This document shows, piece by piece, positions 17,157-24,327 of a stretch of 43,966 bases of DNA (positions are counted from its first letter, which is position 1; each line of letters starts with the position of its first letter). The notes under the pieces were generated by a model, which did no database searches, was not told where the DNA came from, and saw only the letters and a list, made by a program, of their open reading frames with translations. The translations under genes were made by a program, and so were the position numbers. Where the stretch lies: assembly GCA_024638965.1 (NCBI GenBank), contig JAHEJI010000022.1, forward strand, positions 1-43,966. The letters run 5' to 3'. This DNA comes from Planctomycetaceae bacterium (GTDB lineage Bacteria > Planctomycetota > Planctomycetia > Pirellulales > Pirellulaceae).

Positions 17157-18185
17157 CTAAACGAGTCGCCATTCCGCCTGATAGTTCAATCCCAGAGTGA
17201 GGATCTTCTGAAGAAGTTCTTCGTATTGAATGCCAACTTTCTCGGCCGACTCTGCAAAGTCCTCCCCGAACGACAAGTTTGGATTCGGGTTTGCTTCGAG
17301 AACGTGAACATCACCTTCGCTGTTGAGACGAAGGTCGAGCCGAGCGTAACCACTGAGACTGAGTGCCCGGTAAACCCGCTTGCAAACCGAGAGAATTTTT
17401 TGTTCGACGGCACGGTCCAGGTCTTTGGCTTCCAACGTTTCAATCCCCAGCTTCTTCTGATACTCAACGTCCCATTTCACACGCGCTGTGGCGATCTGAT
17501 GCATACCAGGCGGCGCGTTTCGGAACGCCATCTCCCAGATCGGAAGGGTCTTGAGTCGGCGATTGCCCATCACGCCAACGTACAGTTCGCGTCCATCAAT
17601 GTAAGTCTCGATCAACGCGTCGGTTTCCGTTTCAGCGTGAACGAATTGGATCCGGTCAAACAGCGATTGGTCGTCGTAGACGATGGAAGAGTCCGTAATT
17701 CCCATTGAAGCGTCCTCGGAAACGGATTTCACCAGCAAGGGGAATTCGAATCCAGCCGCTCGGCGAGGTTTTTTTCCTTTTTTAACGACAAAAAAACCGG
17801 GCGTTCGGATTCGGTGGTAAGACAGGATTTTTTTGGCAAGTGGCTTGTCGTGCGACAGTAGCAGTCCGCGCGGGTTGCAACCCGTGTAATGTTGTCGCAT
17901 TAGTTCCAGATAGCTCACAACGTGATGGTCGTAGACGCCGACGCCGTGAAACTCTTCGAGAAGATTGAATGTGATATGTGGCTTGAAATCCCGGATGGCT
18001 CGGCGGATGTCTCCCAAGTCATCACAAACACCCAAGGGCAGAACTTCGTGTCCGATCGCCTTTAAAGTGGTCACCACGTCGAACTCGGTCTTCCATTCCA
18101 GTATTTCTTCCTCAGAGTAACCCTCCATGGACTCCGGCGGAACGAGCGACTCGTGCATTAGCACTAGTGCACGCAGTTTTTTCAT
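17157..18185 (-). CDS. ATP-grasp ligase, D-Ala-D-Ala ligase-like
   Basis: The 342-residue protein has a D-alanine-D-alanine-ligase-like ATP-grasp layout. An N-terminal Rossmann-like domain (about 1-105) includes HITFNLLEEFHGVGVYD. The central ATP-grasp subdomain (about 110-200) holds the FPLLVKSVSEDASMGI lysine/phosphate loop, and the C-terminal metal-binding subdomain ends with DLRLNSEGDVHVLEANPNPNL. The chemistry would be ATP-dependent formation of an amide or peptide bond through an acyl phosphate. It is not a cell-wall Ddl: it lacks a mur or fts context and is encoded next to a metallopeptidase, with its ATG overlapping that gene's stop (ATGA, 18182-18185). Paired peptidase and ATP-grasp genes suggest a pathway that builds and trims, or releases, a small peptide. 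Substrate unknown. Confidence 0.85.
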   Translation of the reverse strand: MKKLRALVLMHESLVPPESMEGYSEEEILEWKTEFDVVTTLKAIGHEVLPLGVCDDLGDIRRAIRDFKPHITFNLLEEFHGVGVYDHHVVSYLELMRQHYTGCNPRGLLLSHDKPLAKKILSYHRIRTPGFFVVKKGKKPRRAAGFEFPLLVKSVSEDASMGITDSSIVYDDQSLFDRIQFVHAETETDALIETYIDGRELYVGVMGNRRLKTLPIWEMAFRNAPPGMHQIATARVKWDVEYQKKLGIETLEAKDLDRAVEQKILSVCKRVYRALSLSGYARLDLRLNSEGDVHVLEANPNPNLSFGEDFAESAEKVGIQYEELLQKILTLGLNYQAEWRLV

Positions 18186-19231
18186 AGTGCTACCCGGTAG
18201 TGACCTCCGTGCAGGTAGTTCATCGTATGGACGGTTAGCATTACAACTGTGCTTTGTTTGGTTTCCGCCTCAGAGCGAGCTACACGCAACTCCAACGCGC
18301 GACAACGATCAATCATTTCGCGTAGGACTTGATTGATATTGTATCGATATTCGCCCGTCCATAGAGCCACAGAACGGCTTAATTCCGCGCGATTTTTTTG
18401 CAGAAAAGAGGCTGCCGTTTTACTTGAGCGACTCTTGGGGGTTTGGGAAAAGAGTTTCTTGAGATCACGATCAAGTAACGACGGACTTTTGACGCCGTAT
18501 CGTTCGTGTCTTTCGTCGTAATGTTGCTGCAGAGTTTTTTTGATTCGGTTGGTTGGATCGACTTTGGCACGCGATTTTAGTTTCGCGGGTTGGTTGGAAA
18601 TCTCTTTCATCAGTTCATCGACGAATTCAATTTTTTTAATCGCTTTCCAACCCTTGTATTCGATTCTCCAACGACTGCGGGGTTTCAACCAGACGGCAAA
18701 TGTCTCGGCAAAATCTTCCGACGGATGGCTCTGTGCATACCAGGGTTCGAGGTGCAGAACATAATTTCGGCTGTTGGGCTTGGGTCGATAGTATTCGGGA
18801 TAAGGATTCGAGTAACGGCCAAAAATCTGGCGGTACTTTTTGCGACGATTCAGTCGGTAAGCCGTATCAATTGCGTGACCGGCTTCGTGACGAAGAATCC
18901 TCATGCACCAGGAAGCAGTTCCACCTTCAACTTCAAGCATTTCTTTGCGTTCAAGACGCATCAGTCGCGGATGAGCCATATAAAACGGAATCGCAATTCC
19001 CGGAATCCCGTCGGGCGAAAACCAGTCATCACTCAACCAGCAGTGAGGCTTGATTCTGATTCCGCGAGCCGACATTTCGTCGTACAAACGGTCAATGTTG
19101 GCTTGGAGTGGGCTGTTTTCAATCGAGACATCTAAATCGCAGATTCTAGTTTGCAGAAGCTGCTTATCGGTCCAGCCAGCCCAAGGCAGGGCTTTTTGTT
19201 TTCGAGACTTTTTGGCGTTTCGTTTCGGCAT
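18182..19231 (-). CDS. Putative zinc-binding metallopeptidase linked to ATP-grasp ligase
   Basis: The 349-residue protein has a basic N-terminus without signal peptide. A zincin motif lies at 115-119 (RHEAGHAID); the second conserved block HPSEDFAETFAVWL (about 169-182) offers Glu172 or Glu176 as third ligand. Between them is an aromatic YSNPYPEYYRPKPNSR segment and LEPWYAQSHP. This matches the uncharacterised zinc-binding metallopeptidase family that I know as a genomic partner of ATP-grasp ligases; I know no experimentally shown substrate. The C-terminal third (about 245-345) is highly charged and helical and may bind a nucleic acid or protein partner. It is the first gene of the pair with the ligase, and a plausible promoter lies 50-80 bases upstream. 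Protease activity is inferred. Confidence 0.82.
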   Translation of the reverse strand: MPKRNAKKSRKQKALPWAGWTDKQLLQTRICDLDVSIENSPLQANIDRLYDEMSARGIRIKPHCWLSDDWFSPDGIPGIAIPFYMAHPRLMRLERKEMLEVEGGTASWCMRILRHEAGHAIDTAYRLNRRKKYRQIFGRYSNPYPEYYRPKPNSRNYVLHLEPWYAQSHPSEDFAETFAVWLKPRSRWRIEYKGWKAIKKIEFVDELMKEISNQPAKLKSRAKVDPTNRIKKTLQQHYDERHERYGVKSPSLLDRDLKKLFSQTPKSRSSKTAASFLQKNRAELSRSVALWTGEYRYNINQVLREMIDRCRALELRVARSEAETKQSTVVMLTVHTMNYLHGGHYRVAL

Positions 19232-19280
19232 CGCTAACAGAATTCGACGAAGTTGCTTGAGGGGAAACGATTGTAGGGAA

Positions 19281-19310
19281 ATTATTGTAATTGCAAAACA
19301 GAATTTTCAA
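19281..19310 (-). promoter_or_regulatory. Candidate sigma-70 promoter for the metallopeptidase/ATP-grasp pair
   Basis: On the minus strand TTGAAA (19310-19305) is followed after 18 bases by AATAAT (19286-19281), each five of six to consensus. The start codon is 50 bases further on. An alternative -10, TACAAT at 19275-19270, has poorer spacing. A sequence match alone does not prove use. Confidence 0.35.
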
Positions 19311-19744
19311 TAAAACTAATCACAGTTTTTTTTGCGCGCAGCAAGTACGCGCATGAAGCCAACTTGAAAACCAACTCATCGTTTCAAGAGATGGCAAAGA
19401 GTGGTTGCAAGGTGATCTTTTTCTTTTAGCGAACAACCAAAGCCGTTTTGCGTGCGAAACTTGCCTCGCTTGCCAGAAACGGAGGTGAAAGACACGAATC
19501 ATCCGCCACCATGGAAATGAATAGCACAATATCGGCGTACAGTCGCAGATTTTCGGGCGTTTTATAGCGATTTGACGTTGCAACTTTTTTGACGTTGCTG
19601 AATGCCAGTGTCGTGGCGAAAAATCTGCAGCTAACAACCTCGACTTGGTGGGATGCCGCAACTTCTTACAGGGCATATCAGCTATCTGCACGCCGCGAGT
19701 CATGCGGACACGGCATGCTTATAAGATTGAGAAGTTAATGCCGC
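19311..19744. other. Gene-free stretch without recognised content
   Basis: No gene can be supported in this 434-base stretch between the 5' side of the metallopeptidase gene and the 3' end of the CBS gene. A run of eight T followed by a GCGCG/CGCGC stem lies at its left edge; the T-run is on the wrong side for a terminator on the plus strand. A 127-codon minus-strand frame is rich in Trp, Cys and Arg and is not protein-like. A small RNA is possible but I see no known family. Confidence 0.4.
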
Positions 19745-20140
19745 TTAACTCTGGTTTTGCACTGTTTTTCGACCCAGCATTGCCCGCATCAGTTCTCGGC
19801 GAGTCACGATTCCGAGCAGACGACCGTTTTCCAGCACAGGAAAGTGCCGAACACGATGCAAGAGAAACTTCTCCAGGACCTGAAAGATGGGTTCGTCCGG
19901 ATGGATGCTCACGAATCGTCGTTCCATATGCAGACTAATCGGATCTGAGCTGAGTTGGGGGTCGAATGCGGCCACAAGCAATGCTGATTCAGTCACCAAA
20001 CCGACCAATCGTTCGTTTTGATCGACGATCAACAGACTGCTTATGTCTTCTTCCAGCATCAATTCAATGACGCGACGTACCGACCAATCGGGTTCGGCGG
20101 TAATAATGTTGGTGATCAATACATCCTTGACTGTCAGCAC
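19745..20140 (-). CDS. CBS-pair protein
   Basis: The 131-residue protein consists of two CBS motifs and little else: the first at about 1-55 (VKDVLITNIITAEPDWSVRR to LVGLVTES) and the second at about 72-122 (ERRFVSIHPDEPIFQVLEKF to LLGIVTRREL). Such stand-alone CBS pairs bind adenine nucleotides or related ligands and act as energy or redox sensors on partner enzymes. The start is the GTG at 20140: GAGGA lies five bases upstream, whereas the longer in-frame ATG at 20221 has no ribosome binding site and adds a non-conserved 27 residues. It lies downstream of rpoD on the same strand, separated by 470 bases. Its partner is not evident from context. Confidence 0.85.
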   Translation of the reverse strand: MLTVKDVLITNIITAEPDWSVRRVIELMLEEDISSLLIVDQNERLVGLVTESALLVAAFDPQLSSDPISLHMERRFVSIHPDEPIFQVLEKFLLHRVRHFPVLENGRLLGIVTRRELMRAMLGRKTVQNQS

Positions 20141-20612
20141 GGGTTTCCTCGAAGAAAAGTTAAATCGGACGGGAATTGTTATCTCAAGGTAGCTAATTAC
20201 GTTGAATTGGGCCACGACCAATCGGAAAAATTCGACATTTATACGACGATTACAGCCAATTCGGACCTTGCCGGATGTTGCATGATTTTCCTAATACGAA
20301 GTGAGGCCGAAAATAGTTTGCCATGGTACATCGCGTCTTCCGTTACGCTGCCCATTCGTCCCCTGGCTACCCCCGTCTTTGATCCGCCCGATTTGTAGTT
20401 TTTTCGTGCCGACCGGGACAGATCCTCTTCCGAAGCTGAATTTGATTCAATCTTTGCCGGCAAATCTTCCATTAGAAAGTCCGGAATACGCCGCCGATCT
20501 CACAACCTCAAGAAAATCGAGTTTTGTTCGAGATTTTGGTAAAGATCGGTGTCAAATCAGGGCCTCAGCTTTCTAAACGCATCGAAATCTTGTGTTGACT
20601 GAAAACGGCATG
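20141..20612. other. Intergenic region between rpoD and the CBS gene
   Basis: This 472-base stretch has no supported gene. It should hold the rpoD 3' end and the CBS promoter, but I see no clear terminator hairpin with a T-run. A 77-codon minus-strand frame at 20239-20472 starts with an ATG and is hydrophilic, but it has no recognisable domain and I do not call it. Confidence 0.4.
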
Positions 20613-22160
20613 TTAATTTTCGACCGTCGGACCTTCGACAGCAGGTTCGACGCCATCAAGAAAGCTGGCAAGCGAACGGCTGCGAAATGGTTGTTGTAGC
20701 TTGCGAACGGCTTTGGATTCGATCTGTCGAACGCGTTCGCGGGTGACCGAAAAGATCTTGCCGACTTCTTCGAGTGTGTAAGAGTAACCGTCCGCCAAAC
20801 CGTAACGCAGCTTCAAAATCTCTCGTTCGCGATAATTCAAGTGCTCCATCGCTTCGTCGATTCTTGACTTCAAGGCGGCTTGATGAGTTTCGTAAAGCGG
20901 GTCATCGTCCCGGTGATCTTCAAGAAACTCGCCAAAGTAACTGTCATCGTGATCACCGACAGGTTGGTCCAGCGAAAGTGGCTGTCGAGCCATTTTCATG
21001 ATGATACGGGTGTCGTCGAGCGATAGTTGAGCACGTTCGGCGGTTTCTTCGGCCGAAGGTTCGCGACCCAGTTCTTGAACCAGCTCACGCATCACGTTGC
21101 GAACTTTGCTCATGGTGTCGATCATATGAACCGGAACTCGAATCGTACGACTTTGATCCGCGATGGCTCGGGTAATTGCCTGGCGAATCCACCACGTTGC
21201 ATAGGTCGAGAACTTGTAACCTCGTTCGTGTTCGAATTTGTCGACGGCCCGCATCAGGCCCGTATTTCCTTCCTGGATCAGGTCCAGGAAACTCAAGCCA
21301 CGGTTGCGATACTTTTTCGCGATCGACACGACCAGTCGCAGGTTTCCTGCTGAGAGAACTCGCTTGTTCGCGTCTTGAATTTGTTGTAATCGGTTGGTCT
21401 TAGCGATGCGACGACGAAGGGTCGCAGGACTTTCGTAGGTTTGCATCATCAGGTAATGAAGTTCAGCACGGATTTCTTCAATTGATCTTACTCCATCGTA
21501 GTCACCGTTACGGACTTCATCTAAAAGCTGAACCAGTGATTGCATTCGGTCGTTAATTTCTTCCAGTTGTCGGTACAACGGCTGCAAGCGACTGAAACGC
21601 AAGTTCAGTTCTTCGACCAACATCACACATTTGTTGCGACGCCGCACAATCTGTCGCCAGACGCCACGACGTTGTTTGACTGGGTTGTTGACGTTGATCG
21701 CGAACAGGAAATCAGATCGGTTGAGGTTCAATAAATGGTCGAGTGTTTTCAGGTTGGGCACCAACCGCAACATGATCCGTTTTTTCTCGGCTTTGTTTGT
21801 AACGGAAACTTCGATTGTGCGATCGAGTCGCAGTTGCCCCTCAAGAACTTTGCGGAGCGCATCGACGGCGCCGCGAAGCATGAAGTCGGTTGCCAGCATG
21901 TGGTTGCGGAAGGCAAAGCGCGAAGATTCGATTTCGATGGCTGCGTCGACTTCTTCTTGACGATTTAACAATGGAATCCGCCCCATCTGCATCAAATACA
22001 TTCGTACAGGATCGTCGATGGCGTCAACAGCGTCTTTTTTCTCGGCCCTTTCCGCTTCTTTGAGCTCTTTCGTGATGATGTCCTGTTCTTCGGTATCAAC
22101 ATTTGTGTCGTCAAATTTTGGATCGAGAGTTCCGTTCTTTTTGCGCCGTGCCTTTGACAT
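20613..22160 (-). CDS. rpoD: Primary RNA polymerase sigma factor
   Basis: The 515-residue protein is a sigma-70 of the housekeeping group. Region 1.2 (about 48-85, [17 protein letters not shown]) follows a short charged N-terminus, so region 1.1 is absent. A long non-conserved region (about 85-265) separates it from region 2 (about 275-355), which has the full [19 protein letters not shown] core-binding and [15 protein letters not shown] promoter-melting elements. Region 3 (about 360-435) and region 4 (about 445-500, with [20 protein letters not shown]) are intact. It should recognise TTGACA/TATAAT-type promoters. The ATG at 22160 has TTGAGGA five bases upstream; the longer frame to 22352 has no support. 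No dnaG or rpsU is adjacent, unlike in many bacteria. Confidence 0.95.
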   Translation of the reverse strand: MSKARRKKNGTLDPKFDDTNVDTEEQDIITKELKEAERAEKKDAVDAIDDPVRMYLMQMGRIPLLNRQEEVDAAIEIESSRFAFRNHMLATDFMLRGAVDALRKVLEGQLRLDRTIEVSVTNKAEKKRIMLRLVPNLKTLDHLLNLNRSDFLFAINVNNPVKQRRGVWRQIVRRRNKCVMLVEELNLRFSRLQPLYRQLEEINDRMQSLVQLLDEVRNGDYDGVRSIEEIRAELHYLMMQTYESPATLRRRIAKTNRLQQIQDANKRVLSAGNLRLVVSIAKKYRNRGLSFLDLIQEGNTGLMRAVDKFEHERGYKFSTYATWWIRQAITRAIADQSRTIRVPVHMIDTMSKVRNVMRELVQELGREPSAEETAERAQLSLDDTRIIMKMARQPLSLDQPVGDHDDSYFGEFLEDHRDDDPLYETHQAALKSRIDEAMEHLNYREREILKLRYGLADGYSYTLEEVGKIFSVTRERVRQIESKAVRKLQQPFRSRSLASFLDGVEPAVEGPTVEN

Positions 22161-22631
22161 GTCGTCCTCAAGTAAGATTGTGTTTCGAAGGTGTTCGCCG
22201 ATGGCTTGATGGACGGAACTTACGCACCCTTGGTGCCAAACACGGTCGACATTTCCTGAAAGCCGCTGGGGTTGAGAAAAAGCAGGCTTTTTGGGAAGTT
22301 TTGGGGACATGATCATTGGGTGGGGTTGTCGATGCGTTACAAAATGCAACATCGATGGTGCAAATACGGTTCACGTTTAATAATCGCAACGTGGACAGGT
22401 GAGGAGTCGCGAACGCGGTTGCGGGCAATTTTGGGTGTAAGATGAATCGAGAGATCATTTTACATAGAGTCGGTTTCAAATTTCCCTTGGGACTGTGGTC
22501 AGTGGAGGTTGAACTTTCGGCCTAACCGGCAATAGAATTGCGACACAGAGACAGGCTTGCGGCCGGTTCAAATCCCATTTGGCCCGTCGGGATCCTCTCA
22601 AACCATCAAATTACGGGCGTTACGGATAAGA
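22161..22631. other. Divergent rpoD / dnaJ promoter region
   Basis: This 471-base stretch separates divergent rpoD and the DnaJ-family gene. No gene is supported. It should contain both promoters; on the rpoD strand TTGCGA and TATTTG with 17-base spacing are present near 22360-22390 but match only four of six each. A GGTTCAAATCC at 22566-22576 looks like a tRNA T-loop, but no cloverleaf can be folded around it. Confidence 0.4.
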
Positions 22632-23585
22632 ATGGCTGACGACTACTATCAGACTCTGAACGTATCCAAAAATGCGAGTCAGGAAGAAATCCAAAAGTCG
22701 TATCGACGACTCGCTCGTAAGTATCACCCTGATCTTCACGCAGACAAGGAAGAAAAAGAGCGAGAGGCCGCCAAGCAGCGGTTTCAAAAGATCCAACAGG
22801 CTTACGATGTATTGAGTGATACAGAAAAACGACGAAGGTACGATCAGCTCGGACCCAACTTTGAACAAATGCATGGCGGTAGTCCGTTTGGTGGGGCGGG
22901 CGGAGCCGAATTTGACTTTAGCCAGATGTTTGGCGGCGCCGCTGGTCCGGGCGGTGCATCCGCCGGCGGATTCGAAGAAATCCTAAGACAATTTGGAATG
23001 GGAGGTGGTGGCGCAAGTGGTCCTGCCCCTGGTCCGACCAAGGGTCCTGATGTTGAACAGAGAATTACCGTGCCATTCGCAATTGCGATTCTGGGCGGCG
23101 AACATCAGGTCAGTTTTCAACGTCGAACCGGCAAAGTCCAAACCATTCGGGTTAAGATTCCCGCTGGAATTTCTGACGGAAAAAAAATTAGACTGCGGGG
23201 ACAAGGACACTCAGGATTCGATGGCGGTCCACGCGGCGATGTAATCATTCAGGTCAAGGTCGCCGCACACCCTAGCTACTCAAGATCGGGGCTAAACCTG
23301 AACGTTACGGTTCCCATTACCATTGGTGAAGCAGCAAATGGTGCGAAAATAGATTTACCAACCCCTCACGGGACGATAACCGTCACGGTGCCACCGGGCA
23401 CGTCCAGTGGTAAGTCTCTGCGACTGAAAGGGATGGGCATCAAAACAAATGAACAAAAAGGGGACCTCATCGCGCAATTGCAAATTGTTTTGCCAGACAA
23501 ACTTTCCGAACAAGATTTGGAATTGATTAGAAAACTTGACGCGTCCTGGAACGGTTCAAGTCCTCGCAACGAATTGACATGGTAG
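22632..23585 (+). CDS. DnaJ-family co-chaperone without zinc finger (CbpA type)
   Basis: The 317-residue protein has an N-terminal J domain (about 4-75) with the HPD tripeptide at 32-34, which stimulates the ATPase of DnaK. A Gly/Phe/Ala-rich linker follows (about 80-140). The zinc-finger cysteines of full DnaJ are missing, so it is of the CbpA or class II type. Two C-terminal beta domains (about 155-300) bind substrate, marked by VKIPAGISDGKKIRLRGQG and TVPPGTSSGKSLRLKGMG. The ATG at 22632 is the natural MADDYYQTL start; the upstream in-frame codons are not conserved. It is followed by rnpA after 19 bases, so the two are probably transcribed together. No dnaK or grpE gene lies in the window. 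Confidence 0.93.
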   Translation: MADDYYQTLNVSKNASQEEIQKSYRRLARKYHPDLHADKEEKEREAAKQRFQKIQQAYDVLSDTEKRRRYDQLGPNFEQMHGGSPFGGAGGAEFDFSQMFGGAAGPGGASAGGFEEILRQFGMGGGGASGPAPGPTKGPDVEQRITVPFAIAILGGEHQVSFQRRTGKVQTIRVKIPAGISDGKKIRLRGQGHSGFDGGPRGDVIIQVKVAAHPSYSRSGLNLNVTVPITIGEAANGAKIDLPTPHGTITVTVPPGTSSGKSLRLKGMGIKTNEQKGDLIAQLQIVLPDKLSEQDLELIRKLDASWNGSSPRNELTW

Positions 23586-23604
23586 ATTCCGAAAGCCATT
23601 GCGA

Positions 23605-23961
23605 ATGGTCAAAAATGAATCATTCCCCAAATCCGTTCGAGTTCGAACTCAACGGGAATTCGATAAAGTTTATGCCGCGGATTATTTTGCGGCTGACGAT
23701 ACGCTTGTAATTCGAGCGCGGCGCAATGACTTGGCACACTGTCGACTGGGACTTTCAGTTGGTAAACGAGTTGGCAATGCGGTCGTTCGCAACGCCTGGA
23801 AGCGAAAAATCAGAGAGGCGTTTCGAAAGCAACTGGGAGAGTTACCCGCCGGTTTGGATCTAGTTGCACGACCTCGAAAAGGCGCGAGATGTGACTACGC
23901 CGACATTGCCCGTTCTATTCGTCGACTGGCTGAGCGATTGGACCGCAAGATTCCGAAGTAA
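23605..23961 (+). CDS. rnpA: Ribonuclease P protein component
   Basis: The 118-residue basic protein is the protein subunit of RNase P, which binds the catalytic RNA and helps remove 5' leaders from precursor tRNAs. The N-terminal SVRVRTQREFDKVYAA segment and the conserved LGLSVGKRVGNAVVRNAWKRKIREAFR helix, the RNA-binding signature, are present (the second at about 49-75). The ATG at 23605 is preferred to the TTG six bases upstream. Its place after a DnaJ-family gene is unusual: in most bacteria rpmH precedes rnpA. yidD follows after 70 bases, as usual. Rpl34 and the RNase P RNA gene are not in the window. Confidence 0.95.
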   Translation: MVKNESFPKSVRVRTQREFDKVYAADYFAADDTLVIRARRNDLAHCRLGLSVGKRVGNAVVRNAWKRKIREAFRKQLGELPAGLDLVARPRKGARCDYADIARSIRRLAERLDRKIPK

Positions 23962-24031
23962 AGTTCTTGCTGTACGGGGCGTGACCCGAGTTCAACTTGC
24001 AGAATCAGGTATTGTGTGGGCGTGACGTTGT

Positions 24032-24283
24032 ATGTCCGAAAGCAAACCAAAATTGATCAAACGACTCATTCAAATACCCAGCCTGGTGTTGATATTTGGC
24101 ATCCGCTGTTATCAAGTCGGCATTTCCCCACTGATCGGCCGACACTGCCGGTTTACTCCGACTTGCAGCAGTTATTTTATCCTCAGCGTGCGCAAGTACG
24201 GAGCGTTCAGAGGTTCGTTAAAAGGAATCTGGCGAATCATGCGCTGTCACCCGTTCAATCCAGGCGGCGACGATCCGCCTTAG
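24032..24283 (+). CDS. yidD: Membrane protein insertion efficiency factor
   Basis: The 83-residue protein carries the YidD signature: an amphipathic N-terminal helix (about 8-30) that associates with the inner membrane, three conserved cysteines (CRFTPTCSSY and MRCHPF) and the closing NPGGDDPP. By family it assists YidC and SecYEG in inserting membrane proteins. It stands in the usual order after rnpA, but yidC does not follow; a convergent large secreted protein gene is only 44 bases away. Start ATG at 24032 has no obvious ribosome binding site and may depend on readthrough from rnpA. Confidence 0.95.
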   Translation: MSESKPKLIKRLIQIPSLVLIFGIRCYQVGISPLIGRHCRFTPTCSSYFILSVRKYGAFRGSLKGIWRIMRCHPFNPGGDDPP

Positions 24284-24327
24284 AAATTGGCGCGGTGTTT
24301 CTTAATCGCTCTGAACTGGCGTCAGTT

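Noticed and set aside
19320-19703. 127-codon minus-strand frame
   Set aside because: Unusual Trp, Cys and Arg content, no ribosome binding site and no recognisable domain; looks like chance open frame.
20239-20472. 77-codon minus-strand frame upstream of the CBS gene
   Set aside because: Hydrophilic with no domain and no Shine-Dalgarno sequence; kept only as an unannotated possibility.
22566-22576. GGTTCAAATCC, like a tRNA T-loop
   Set aside because: The flanking bases do not form a T-stem and no acceptor, D or anticodon stem can be found upstream.
24314-24327. AACTG/CAGTT stem followed by a few T between yidD and the large secreted protein gene
   Set aside because: Five weak pairs with a four-base loop and a short T-run are not enough to call a terminator.
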